Origin: an uncultured Ectothiorhodospiraceae bacterium | Lineage (GTDB): Bacteria > Pseudomonadota > Gammaproteobacteria > UBA9214 | Assembly (NCBI GenBank): GCA_947258615.1 | Contig: CAMYIX010000060.1 | Coordinates: 1-50,871 of the forward strand | DNA length: 50,871 bases | Direction: 5' to 3' | Shown: positions 28,351-36,369 of the stretch, piece after piece | Position numbering within the stretch: the stretch's first letter is position 1 | Layout of the letters: each line of letters starts with the position of its first letter | The notes under the pieces: model-generated | Told to the model about the DNA's origin: nothing | Databases searched by the model: none | The model's input: the letters and a program-made list of their open reading frames with translations, nothing else | Position numbers and translations under genes: made by a program

Positions 28351-30060
28351 ATGACGGCACCGATGCGGCGCATGAAGGTCCGGCTGGGCGACCTGCTGGT
28401 CGACAAGAAGCTGATCTCGGAGGCGCAGTTGCAGGAGGCGCTCGCCGAGCAAAAGCGCAGTGGCCGCAAGATCGGCCAGGTACTGATCGAGAACGGCTAC
28501 ATCCAGGAAGAGGTGATGCTGCAGACGCTGTCCGCACAGCTCAAGGTCCCCTATGTCGATATCTCGACCTTTGAACTCAACCCGGAACTGGTACAGCGCC
28601 TGCCGGAGACCGCGGCGCGTCGCTATCGCTCGCTGGTACTCAAGGAAACACCCGACGGCCTGCTGGTGGCAATGGGCGACCCCACCGACATCTTCGGCTA
28701 TGACGAAATCGCGCGCATCCTGAAACGTCCCGTGCTGCTGGCCATGGCCAAGGAAGCCGACCTGGTGCAGAACATCGACCGCATGTACCAGCAGGGTGAC
28801 CAGATCCAGACGCTGGCCAGTGAAATCGGCCGCGAGTTGTCCGACAACACCTTCGACCTTGAAAAGCTCATTGCGATCAGTGATCAGAGCGATGCGCCGG
28901 TGGTCCGCCTGATCCAGACGGTGTTCGAAAACGCCGTCAGCGCCAACGCCTCCGATATCCATATCGAGCCGGGTGAAGACAGCCTGCGCATCCGGCGTCG
29001 CATCGATGGCGTACTGCATGAGCAGGTCGTCGACGACAAGCGCATCACCAACGCCATGGTCTCGCGTCTCAAGCTGATGGCCGAGGCCGACATCTCCGAG
29101 CGGCGCCTGCCGCAGGACGGGCGTTTCAGTATCAACGTGAAGAACAAGCGCATCGATGTGCGTCTCTCTACCATCAATACCCAGCATGGCGAGTCCGTGG
29201 TGATGCGCCTGCTCGATCACGGCAGTGCCGTGCGCCGGCTCGACCAGCTGGGCATGCCGGACGAACTGCTTGCGGACTTCCGCCGCATCATTCACAAGCC
29301 ACACGGCCTGATCCTGGTTACCGGCCCCACCGGCAGCGGCAAGACCACCACCCTGTATGCGGCGCTGGACGAACTCAACAAGCCACAGAAAAAGATCATT
29401 ACCATCGAGGACCCGGTCGAGTACCGCCTGCCGCGTCTCAACCAGGTCCAGGTCAACAACAAGATCGGCCTGAGCTTCGCGCGCGTGCTGCGCACCTCGT
29501 TGCGGCTCGATCCGGACATCATCCTGATCGGCGAAATGCGTGACCAGGAAACCGGCGAGATCGGGCTGCGCGCCGCACTCACCGGCCACCTGGTGATGTC
29601 CACGCTGCACACCAATGACGCCGTCAGCAGCGCCACCCGGCTGATCGACATGGGCCTGGAAGGCTACCTGGTGGCCTCATCGGTACAGGCCATCCTCGCC
29701 CAGCGCCTGATCCGGCGGGTGTGCCCGAACTGCAGCAGCGCCGCCCCGCCGGACTCCAACGAACTGGCCTGGCTGCACAGCCAGGCTGGCGAGTCGCTGG
29801 ACAAGCACGAATTCCGTCGCGGCAGTGGCTGCAACAACTGCAATCACACCGGTTACCACGGCCGCATCGGTGTGTACGAACTGCTGGTGATGGAAGAGGA
29901 ACTGGCCGAGGCGCTGCGCCGTAATGATCAGCAGGCCTTCCAGCGCGCCGCCGAGGCCCAGCCGGGCTACCGGCCGCTGGTCCTCAACGCGCTGGACTAT
30001 GCCTGCCAGGGAACGACCACCCTCGGCGAGGTCATGCGACTCAGCGGCTGGGTGGAATAG
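28351..30060 (+). CDS. mshE: MSHA pilus extension ATPase MshE with c-di-GMP-binding N-domain
   Basis: This GspE/PilB-type motor ATPase has Walker A GPTGSGKTTTLY, Walker B DIILIGEMRD and a C-terminal zinc motif (CPNC ... CNNC). The N-terminal MshEN domain shows both 24-residue c-di-GMP motifs: RLGDLLVDKKLISEAQLQEA and, after the Gln, GRKIGQVLIENGYIQEEVM. Pilus extension should therefore respond to c-di-GMP, as in Vibrio cholerae. The start is uncertain: ATG 28351, 28372, or ATG 28303 overlapping the mshN stop (ATGA). mshG follows after 3 bases. Confidence 0.94.
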   Translation: MTAPMRRMKVRLGDLLVDKKLISEAQLQEALAEQKRSGRKIGQVLIENGYIQEEVMLQTLSAQLKVPYVDISTFELNPELVQRLPETAARRYRSLVLKETPDGLLVAMGDPTDIFGYDEIARILKRPVLLAMAKEADLVQNIDRMYQQGDQIQTLASEIGRELSDNTFDLEKLIAISDQSDAPVVRLIQTVFENAVSANASDIHIEPGEDSLRIRRRIDGVLHEQVVDDKRITNAMVSRLKLMAEADISERRLPQDGRFSINVKNKRIDVRLSTINTQHGESVVMRLLDHGSAVRRLDQLGMPDELLADFRRIIHKPHGLILVTGPTGSGKTTTLYAALDELNKPQKKIITIEDPVEYRLPRLNQVQVNNKIGLSFARVLRTSLRLDPDIILIGEMRDQETGEIGLRAALTGHLVMSTLHTNDAVSSATRLIDMGLEGYLVASSVQAILAQRLIRRVCPNCSSAAPPDSNELAWLHSQAGESLDKHEFRRGSGCNNCNHTGYHGRIGVYELLVMEEELAEALRRNDQQAFQRAAEAQPGYRPLVLNALDYACQGTTTLGEVMRLSGWVE

Positions 30061-30063
30061 TCC

Positions 30064-31284
30064 ATGCCGGTCTTCAAGTACAAGGCACGCAGCACCCACG
30101 GCGAGGCCGTCACGGGCACCCTCGACGCGGCCAGCAGCGACGCCGCCGCGGCCCGCCTGGTGGACGGTGGCCTGACACCCATCGATATCCATGCGCTGGT
30201 CGAACGGCACGCCCTCGCCGGCAGGCTACAGAAACTGTTCGAGCCGAAGATCGATAGCGTCGACCTGATCCAGTTCAGCCGCCAGATGCACAGCCTGCTG
30301 CGCGCCGGTGTGCCGATTCTCACGGCCATATCGGGCATGGCTGCCAACTGCAGCAACCCTACCCTGGCGGCGGTCCTGACCCGGGTCATGCAAAGCCTGG
30401 AATCCGGACGTTCGCTGTCGGACGCACTCAGCGTGCACCCCGAGGTATTCTCGGTGTTCTACGTCAGCCTGGTGCGGGTCGGCGAGACCAGCGGGCAGCT
30501 GGTGGAGATCTTCCGGCACCTCGCCTTCTACCTGGAACGCGAAAAAAAGACCCGCGACCAGATCAAGGCCGCCATCCGTTATCCGCTATTCGTGGTCATG
30601 GCCATCCTGGTGGCCGTGGCCATTATCAGCATCTGGGTGATCCCGGCCTTTTCCGGGATCTTCGGCCGCTTCGATGCCGAACTGCCGCTGGCGACACGGC
30701 TGATTATCGGCTTCTCCAGCTTCGTCAATGAACACTGGCCCTGGCTGCTGGCGGCGGGCGCCGCGCTTGTCACCGGCGCACGCATGTATACCGAATCCGA
30801 GGCCGGCGGCTACCGCTGGCACAAGCTCAAACTGCGTCTGCCGCTGGCCGGCAAGGTGATCTACCAGGCGGCGCTGGCACGCTTCGGCAGCCTGTTTGCA
30901 CTGGCCTTCCAGGCGGGCATCCCGCTGATCACCTCGCTGACCGTGGTCGCGCGTGCGCTCGATAACCGCTACATGGAGGAGCGCATCCTGGGCATGCGCG
31001 AAGGCATCCAGCAGGGCAAGTCCCTGAGCCTGACGGCCGCCAACAGTGGCATATTTGACCCGCTGGTGCTGCAGATGATCGCGGTCGGCGAGGAATCCGG
31101 GACCATCAGCGAACTGCTGCAGGAGGTCGCCGTCTACTACGACCAGGAGGTCGACTATGCGATTGCCAAGCTCGGCAGTGCCATCGAGCCGGTGCTCAGC
31201 GTGGTCATCGGGATACTGGTGCTGATCCTGGCCATGGGCGTATTCCTGCCCATGTGGGACCTGGCCTCCGCCGTCCTGCACTAG
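30064..31284 (+). CDS. mshG: MSHA inner-membrane platform protein MshG (PilC/GspF)
   Basis: It has two GspF domains, each with a cytosolic helical bundle and membrane helices (about residues 175-200, 220-240 and 380-400). It starts MPVFKYKARSTHGEAVTG and contains LIQFSRQMHSLLRAGVPIL, both typical of GspF/PilC. It is the rotating platform that works with MshE. The 406-aa length is normal. It is the last gene before a 457-bp gap that precedes the pilin. Confidence 0.94.
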   Translation: MPVFKYKARSTHGEAVTGTLDAASSDAAAARLVDGGLTPIDIHALVERHALAGRLQKLFEPKIDSVDLIQFSRQMHSLLRAGVPILTAISGMAANCSNPTLAAVLTRVMQSLESGRSLSDALSVHPEVFSVFYVSLVRVGETSGQLVEIFRHLAFYLEREKKTRDQIKAAIRYPLFVVMAILVAVAIISIWVIPAFSGIFGRFDAELPLATRLIIGFSSFVNEHWPWLLAAGAALVTGARMYTESEAGGYRWHKLKLRLPLAGKVIYQAALARFGSLFALAFQAGIPLITSLTVVARALDNRYMEERILGMREGIQQGKSLSLTAANSGIFDPLVLQMIAVGEESGTISELLQEVAVYYDQEVDYAIAKLGSAIEPVLSVVIGILVLILAMGVFLPMWDLASAVLH

Positions 31285-31741
31285 GGAGTAGAGACACAAT
31301 CCATATTTTGATTTGCCCCTGGTCCGTCATGGATCACGTCATTGCGAGCGCAGCGAAGCCATCTCCTGAACACGGTATGGGCCATTAACGGATTGCTTCT
31401 GTCATTGTGTGCACCGCAATGGTAGTGCGAATGAATTACCCGGGGGAATGCCTGATTTACTCATCTTTCGTCATTCCGGCGAAGGCCATGATTTGGATCG
31501 CAGCCCGGCCCCGCCCGGCATGGCGGATCGGTCATATTTCCCCATTATTATCTTATAGTTAGAAACCACTTACGGCAGGGCCATTGGAGTGATTATTTGT
31601 GGTTTTTTTTATTAAAGAGATTCCGGCCGCGGCCGAAATAATGAACAGGTAACGGTGTGGTAACTGATTGAACAGCTATCGCTCCGGACCAAATGATCCT
31701 AGCGGGTTCACAAGTTATTCAGTCACTATCAGGAGTCAGAC
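31285..31741. other. Intergenic region mshG - mshA with repeat and pilin leader
   Basis: 31337-31421 is an imperfect palindrome: a GTCATTGCGAGCGCAGCGAA block is followed by a partly complementary block ending GCACCGCAATG. It is of a type seen dispersed in many proteobacterial genomes. From about 31540 the DNA becomes AT-rich, likely the pilin promoter and leader. I could not find a convincing -35/-10 or GG-N10-GC pair there. Confidence 0.45.
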
Positions 31742-32131
31742 ATGAACAAAGAAAAGGGTTTTACATTAATCGAACTGGTCATCGTCATCGCGGTACTGGG
31801 CATCCTGGCGGCCATCGCCATCCCCAAGTTCGTTGACCTGCAGGCGGATGCCCTGGCGGCCTCGAAGAAGGGCATGAGTGGTGCGGTCAAGAGCGCACAT
31901 GCCGTCGCCATCGCCGACCTGAAGAAGTTCCCGACCGTTACCGAGTTGTCCGATTACGTCAACGGTGAAGGTGTGGCTGTAGCCGCTGGCGACGTCGGTG
32001 TCACGGTGGCTATCGACGGGACCTCCTACACGGTACCGACCTATAGCGACGCGAAGTGCCTAACGGGCACGGTAACGGATACGGGTGCCGGTGAAGACGT
32101 GGTCAGGTGTGTGAAGAATATTACTCCGTAG
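31742..32131 (+). CDS. mshA: MSHA-type major pilin MshA
   Basis: This type IVa prepilin has a short leader, MNKEKG, processed before Phe7, and Glu at +5 of the mature form (FTLIELVIVIAVLGILAAIA). It has one N-terminal helix and two cysteines (CLTG ... VRC) that form the usual C-terminal disulfide loop. At 129 aa it is small for MshA. AGGAG lies 7 bases upstream. A strong terminator follows, so the pilin message can be made separately from the downstream pseudopilins. Confidence 0.93.
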   Translation: MNKEKGFTLIELVIVIAVLGILAAIAIPKFVDLQADALAASKKGMSGAVKSAHAVAIADLKKFPTVTELSDYVNGEGVAVAAGDVGVTVAIDGTSYTVPTYSDAKCLTGTVTDTGAGEDVVRCVKNITP

Positions 32132-32162
32132 CATTCACTACACGCTGGACCTGACAGCCAAC

Positions 32163-32189
32163 AAGGGCGGGCCTCGGCCCGCCCTTTTT
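32163..32189 (+). terminator. Intrinsic terminator after mshA
   Basis: The GGGCGGGCC / GGCCCGCCC stem (10-11 bp with flanking AA/TT) is followed by TTTTT. It lies 32 bases after the pilin stop. Confidence 0.9.
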
Positions 32190-32217
32190 ACATCCAAAGA
32201 CAATCAACGGCGGCAGC

Positions 32218-32691
32218 ATGTACACACAACCGGGCATCACCGTTAGCCGGGGCTTCACCCTGATCGAATTGCTCCTGGTGCTGGTCATCCTGGGGGTGCT
32301 GTCCGCCTACGCCCTGCCGCGCTGGGAATCCGCCGACACCACGCTGGCCGCCCAGGCCGACCGGCTGGCGCGCGACCTGCGTCATGCCCAGGCGCTGGCG
32401 ATGAACCAGGGCCGCAGCCTGCGTTTCGATGTTCAACCACCCTCCGGCTACCGCGTTATCGACGCAGGCGGCACCACTGTCACCGACCCCGCCGACCAGC
32501 AGGACTTCGAGGTCATCCTGGACAACAACGTCACCCTGGGCGGCAACGACACCGAATTCGACAGCCTGGGCCGGCCGGTCAGCGCCGGCGGCCTGCTGGC
32601 GGCAGACCGCAGTTTCACCCTCACCGGCAATTCCAGATCCGCCACGGTCACACTGAGTGCCGTGACCGGTTTCGTCGAGATAGCGCCGTGA
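32218..32691 (+). CDS. mshC: Minor pseudopilin MshC (GspH/FimT-like)
   Basis: The prepilin cleavage site is RG/FTLIE (Gly12/Phe13, Glu17), with helix LLLVLVILGVLSAYALP. The beta domain includes the FimT/GspH-type stretch LARDLRHAQALAMNQGRSL and a closing GNSRSATVTLSAVTGFVEI. It is one of the minor pilins that prime assembly. Read-through of the mshA terminator or a promoter in the 28 bases before it would be needed. The stop overlaps mshD by ATGA. Confidence 0.87.
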   Translation: MYTQPGITVSRGFTLIELLLVLVILGVLSAYALPRWESADTTLAAQADRLARDLRHAQALAMNQGRSLRFDVQPPSGYRVIDAGGTTVTDPADQQDFEVILDNNVTLGGNDTEFDSLGRPVSAGGLLAADRSFTLTGNSRSATVTLSAVTGFVEIAP

Positions 32692-33086
32692 AGCGGCAGG
32701 CACAACAGGGCTTTACCCTGCTGGAACTGGTACTGGTCATCGTGGTCGTGGCGCTCGCCTCCGTCCCTATCCTCGGGCAGTTCAGCCAGGCCGGGCAGAG
32801 CCTGCTGCTGAACGAAGACATCCAGACTGCCGGCCAGCTGGCCCAGGAACGTGCCGAGATAGTGCTTGCCCTGCGCCGCGACCAGGGCTATGCGGCCGTC
32901 CCGACGGGACCGACCAGCGAGGTCCTGGCCGGCAACTACACCGGCTATACCCGCACGCTGAGCGTCAACGAACCCCCGCTCGGCACGGGCTGCGCCGTGG
33001 GTGCGACCTGCAAGGAAGTGCTGATCGGCGTCGAGCGCGGCGGCAGCCCGCGCGCCAGTCTCACCCTGCTACTGGTGGACTACTGA
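32688..33086 (+). CDS. mshD: Minor pseudopilin MshD-like (GspI type)
   Basis: The leader MKRQAQQG precedes FTLLE (Phe9, Glu13) and the helix LVLVIVVVALASVPIL. The short 132-aa body carries LAQERAEIVLALRRDQGY, typical of GspI/PilV-like minor pilins, and a Cys pair (GCAVGATCKE). It is shorter than Vibrio MshD; the name comes from position between mshC and mshO. Confidence 0.8.
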   Translation: MKRQAQQGFTLLELVLVIVVVALASVPILGQFSQAGQSLLLNEDIQTAGQLAQERAEIVLALRRDQGYAAVPTGPTSEVLAGNYTGYTRTLSVNEPPLGTGCAVGATCKEVLIGVERGGSPRASLTLLLVDY

Positions 33087-33607
33087 TGGGCGGGCGCAGG
33101 CCACAGGCCGGTTTCACCCTGATCGAGGTGATTATCGCGATCGTCATCCTCGGCCTGCTGGGCGCGGCCGCCGGTTACGGGTTGCAGAACGGTGCCCTGG
33201 CCTTCGTCAACACCACCGACAATGTACACACCCTGGGCAAGTTGCGCGCGGCCAGCGAACGCCTGGTGCGCGAGATCCGCGAGGTGCGTCGCGATCCGCT
33301 CACGCCGGCCGCATATGACATCGCCACCATGAACGCGACCACCCTCACCTTTATCAAGTCCGACGGTACCGGTGTCACCTTCAACGGCGCGCCACCACTG
33401 GTTACCCTGGGCTACTCGACCCCGGCCGGCACCCACACCCTCACCGACCAGGTCAACAGCCTGACATTCGCCTATTACCAGGTCGATGGCATCACCCCGG
33501 CCACCGGCAGCGCCGATGTTGCCTTTGTCGAGTTCGAACTGGTGTTGAGCCGTAACGGAAACAGCTACCCGCAACGTTCGCGGGTGGCACTGAGGAACCA
33601 GCCATGA
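33086..33607 (+). CDS. mshO: Minor pseudopilin MshO (GspJ/PilW-like)
   Basis: The leader MGGRRPQAG is cleaved before Phe10 and Glu14 is at +5 (FTLIEVIIAIVILGLLG). The helix continues into LRAASERLVREIREVR, the pattern of GspJ/MshO proteins. It has 173 aa. It starts one base inside the mshD stop (TGATG) and overlaps mshP by ATGA. Confidence 0.87.
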   Translation: MGGRRPQAGFTLIEVIIAIVILGLLGAAAGYGLQNGALAFVNTTDNVHTLGKLRAASERLVREIREVRRDPLTPAAYDIATMNATTLTFIKSDGTGVTFNGAPPLVTLGYSTPAGTHTLTDQVNSLTFAYYQVDGITPATGSADVAFVEFELVLSRNGNSYPQRSRVALRNQP

Positions 33608-34974
33608 GAGCGGCCATGCCACCGCGGCAGCGCGGCGCCGTGACCCTGATCGGCGCCCTGATCCTGATCGTGGTCATAACCGCCCTGCTGGGCATCGTGC
33701 AGCGCATGGCAGCGAGCGACATCAGTGACACGGCCCTGCACAATGACGGCATCGAGGCCCTGTTCGTGGCCGAGTCCGGCCTGGAGCGCGTGGCCGGACG
33801 CTATGCCGGCGGGACCGCCTGTGCCGGGCTAACGGGTGATACCGACAGCATCGGCCGCGGTGATTTTCTGGTCGTATCCGCGGTCATGGTCGGCAGCCTG
33901 TGTCAGGTACGTGTGACCGGCAGCATCACCAGCACCACGGTTGAGAATACGGTGCGTCGCAGCCTGGAGGCCCGATTCTCGAAGTCCGGCTTCAGCGGCT
34001 GGGCCGTTGGCGATGCTCCCGGGGGTACCGCGGGCCTGTACGGCTGGGACGGCAGCAGCTGGACCCAGCAGGGCCCGTACCCGGGCGTGCCGGCCGAAAA
34101 TCTCTACAGTGTTCACTGCGTCACCGCCACGGACTGCTGGGCGGTCGGCGACCCCAGCAATGGCCTGGCCAATATCAATCACTGGGACGGGAGCAGCTGG
34201 ACCAACCTGGGCACAGCAGGCCTGCCAAACAAGCGTCTGAGCAGCGTTTACTGCGCGAGCACCGACGACTGCTGGGCGGTGGGCCAGAAAAACGGCAAGT
34301 CGGCCAATGTCAATCACTGGGACGGCAGCAGCTGGTCGAATGTCGCCGCCCCCGCACTACCGGGAGAGGACCTGAACAGTGTCTACTGCGTGGCCAGTGA
34401 CGACTGCTGGGCGGTGGGCAACGGCAAAAAATCGGCCAACATCGCCCGCTGGGACGGCAGTAGCTGGTCCAGCGTCAGCGCGCCCGATGTGCCCGATAAA
34501 AACCTCAACAGCATCCATTGCAATGCCAGCGACGACTGCTGGGCGGTGGGCGATCGCAACGGCAAGTCGGCCAACATCAATCATTGGGACGGCGGCAGCT
34601 GGTCGAACATCAATGCGCCCGGGGTGCCCGGCAAGAAAGGCCTGTACAGCATCCACTGCGTGACCAGCGACGACTGCTGGACGGTGGGCCAGAAATCGGG
34701 CGGCGAGAACATCAACCACTGGGACGGCAGCAACTGGAACCGCGCCGGTCCCTATGGCGGTGTCGCCAACGAAGACCTGAATAGCGTCTACATGGTCAGC
34801 TCTACCGAAGGCTATACCACTGGCAAGAATGGTGTGCTCGCACGCTGGGACGGCAGCAACTGGAATGATCTGCCATCACCCACGGGAGCAACCGTACATT
34901 CCGTCTCGGTAATCGCGGGCGGCAGTGGCGGTGGCGGGGTGAAACTGGTGCAATGGACCGAGGTCATCCAGTGA
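33604..34974 (+). CDS. mshP: MshP/PilX-like minor pilin fused to a seven-repeat beta-propeller-like domain
   Basis: Residues 1-130 are MshP/PilX-like: QRGAVTLIGALILIVVIT as leader and helix, then the conserved ALFVAESGLERVAGR. From residue 133 to about 440 there are seven repeats of 42-46 aa of the form WAVG-x(n)-HWDGSSW-x(n)-LNSVYCVASDDC. Five carry a C-x5-C pair; repeats 6 and 7 lack it. A Gly-rich linker and VKLVQWTEVIQ close the protein, like the usual pilin C-terminal strand. Seven copies suggest a closed seven-bladed propeller. In Vibrio the tip role is taken by a separate MshQ, which is missing here. It may be a tip adhesin or ligand binder. ATGA overlap with mshO. Confidence 0.88.
   Translation: MRAAMPPRQRGAVTLIGALILIVVITALLGIVQRMAASDISDTALHNDGIEALFVAESGLERVAGRYAGGTACAGLTGDTDSIGRGDFLVVSAVMVGSLCQVRVTGSITSTTVENTVRRSLEARFSKSGFSGWAVGDAPGGTAGLYGWDGSSWTQQGPYPGVPAENLYSVHCVTATDCWAVGDPSNGLANINHWDGSSWTNLGTAGLPNKRLSSVYCASTDDCWAVGQKNGKSANVNHWDGSSWSNVAAPALPGEDLNSVYCVASDDCWAVGNGKKSANIARWDGSSWSSVSAPDVPDKNLNSIHCNASDDCWAVGDRNGKSANINHWDGGSWSNINAPGVPGKKGLYSIHCVTSDDCWTVGQKSGGENINHWDGSNWNRAGPYGGVANEDLNSVYMVSSTEGYTTGKNGVLARWDGSNWNDLPSPTGATVHSVSVIAGGSGGGGVKLVQWTEVIQ
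33997..34919 (+). repeat. Tandem coding repeats (about 132 bp, seven copies) in mshP
   Basis: Seven degenerate units each carry the GGGACGGCAGC-type core (WDGS) and most carry GACGACTGCTGG (DDCW). Units 2-5 are the most alike at DNA level, which suggests duplication more recent than for the outer units and allows change of blade number by recombination. Confidence 0.85.
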
Positions 34975-34981
34975 AACGGCG

Positions 34982-34987
34982 TATAAT
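34982..34987 (+). promoter_or_regulatory. -10 box before mshI
   Basis: TATAAT lies 71 bases before ATG 35058, just after the mshP stop. The -35 is weak. It suggests that mshI can be expressed apart from the operon. Confidence 0.4.
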
Positions 34988-35057
34988 GCGGTCGCACGCA
35001 GAACCTGGCGACTTTTGCCGGCCGCCCTTCTGCCAGTGGTAAACACGGGGAACGTCC

Positions 35058-35990
35058 ATGTTCGCACTCGGTAAACGCAAAAAATCAAACAGCCTGACCG
35101 GTGTCGTATACGGCGCTGATGGCATTGCCATTGCCCGCGTACAACGCGGCACACATGGGCAATTTTCCCTGCAGTCCTGCGACTTCACGGCACTGCCGGA
35201 GCAGGACGACATCGACACAGGAAAGCTACTGAAAGGTCATGGCCTCGACAAGCAACCCTGTGCCACGATCCTGCCCGTTGGCAGCTACAAGCTGCTGGCC
35301 ATCGACGCACCGGAGGTCCCGCCCTCGGAATTGCGCGCCGCCATTCGCTGGCGCGTGCACGATCTGATCGACTTCCACATCGATGATGCCGTCATCGATG
35401 TGTTTGACATCCCCCCGGTCGGGCCGTCGGACAACCTGAAAAAGCTCTACGTAGCCGTCGCCCGTTCAGCGGACGTAAAGCAGCATATCGACAGTCTTGA
35501 ACAGGCGGGCGCCAACCTGGAGGTCATCGACATTCCGGAACTGGCCATGCGCAACATTGCCGCCTGCCTGCCCGAGGATGAACAGGGCCTGGCAATGCTC
35601 TACTTCGAGCCGGACCTGTGCCTGATGACCATCACCCGCCAGTCCTGCCTGTACCTGACACGCACCCTGGAACTCGGTTACCGGCAGTTACTGGACACGA
35701 CTTCCGATCCGCAATCCCTGCTGGACCGGCTGGCGCTTGAAGTCCAGCGCTCGCTCGACTATTACGAACACCACTTCCATCAGCCAGCCATCAGGCACCT
35801 GGGCATCCTGCCGGTCCCGGTACCTGCCTTCGGCTTGGCCGACACCCTGCAAAACACCCTCGGGCTGACCAGCCGCATAATCGAATTGAGTGACGTCCTC
35901 GAGACCCGGGTTGCGCTCGACAACAAGGCCACGTCCCAATGCTTCCTGGCCGTCGGTGCGGCCTTGCGCAGGGAGTCCCGCAGCCTCTGA
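35058..35990 (+). CDS. mshI: MSHA biogenesis protein MshI (PilM-like)
   Basis: This actin-like PilM-type ATPase is predicted to be cytosolic. The protein reads LTGVVYGADGIAIARVQ (phosphate-1-like), PVGSYKLLAIDAPEVPPSELRAAIRWR, VIDIPELAMRNIA and LLDRLALEVQRSLDYYEHHF, which are typical of MshI. It would bind the PilN-like protein encoded at 22745. In vibrios mshI opens the cluster; here it closes it. The protein is 310 aa and ends before a repeat-filled gap. Confidence 0.88.
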   Translation: MFALGKRKKSNSLTGVVYGADGIAIARVQRGTHGQFSLQSCDFTALPEQDDIDTGKLLKGHGLDKQPCATILPVGSYKLLAIDAPEVPPSELRAAIRWRVHDLIDFHIDDAVIDVFDIPPVGPSDNLKKLYVAVARSADVKQHIDSLEQAGANLEVIDIPELAMRNIAACLPEDEQGLAMLYFEPDLCLMTITRQSCLYLTRTLELGYRQLLDTTSDPQSLLDRLALEVQRSLDYYEHHFHQPAIRHLGILPVPVPAFGLADTLQNTLGLTSRIIELSDVLETRVALDNKATSQCFLAVGAALRRESRSL

Positions 35991-36100
35991 CCCCCGGCAC
36001 TGCAGACAACACAGGGGACATGCTAATCAGTCCAGCGGGGAATCGCCGCTGTGCGCGGGATAAAAAAAGGCTCTTCCCCAAATCGAGTGGGTAGATTACC

Positions 36101-36330
36101 GTTGTAGGGCCGAATTCATTCGGCCAACAGCCAGGAAGGATGAGGATGTTCGCCAGATTGCCCGATAACAGATGACGATGCAACACCGTTGGTCGAAAAC
36201 ACCGTTGGCCGAATGAATTCGGCCCTACAGTAGGAACGAATTCATTCGGCCAACAACCTCGCCATCAGAAGGAATGCGCCTCGTCTGAATTGATGTGTCA
36301 CTCAATCAGGGTAAGACCAAAAAAAACAGT
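36101..36330. repeat. Dispersed repeat, copy B
   Basis: 36165-36317 corresponds to 5-157. The 18-bp inverted arms are at 36204-36221 and 36237-36254. A further unit, GGCCGAATTCATTCGGCC, stands at 36106-36123 just before it. After it, at 36320-36345, an A-run and CTGTCCCTTTTTC resemble an eroded end of the 45661/46456 transposon repeats. No coding sense; it fills the gap between mshI and the RND gene. Confidence 0.85.
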
Positions 36331-36369
36331 CTGTCCCTTTTTCCTAACCGTGTTGTGCGCACGAATCAG

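Noticed and set aside
31560..31741. Sigma-54 promoter for mshA
   Set aside because: No GG-N10-GC pair with TGGC/TTGC character was found, so the pilin promoter type stays open.
33997..34919. Regular repeats that could suggest a CRISPR array
   Set aside because: Period is about 132 bp, fully in frame and encoding WDGSSW-type protein repeats; there are no short identical repeats with unique spacers.
36320..36345. Possible end of a second Y1 transposase element
   Set aside because: Only CTGTCCC and a few flanking bases match; there is no partner repeat or transposase remnant nearby.
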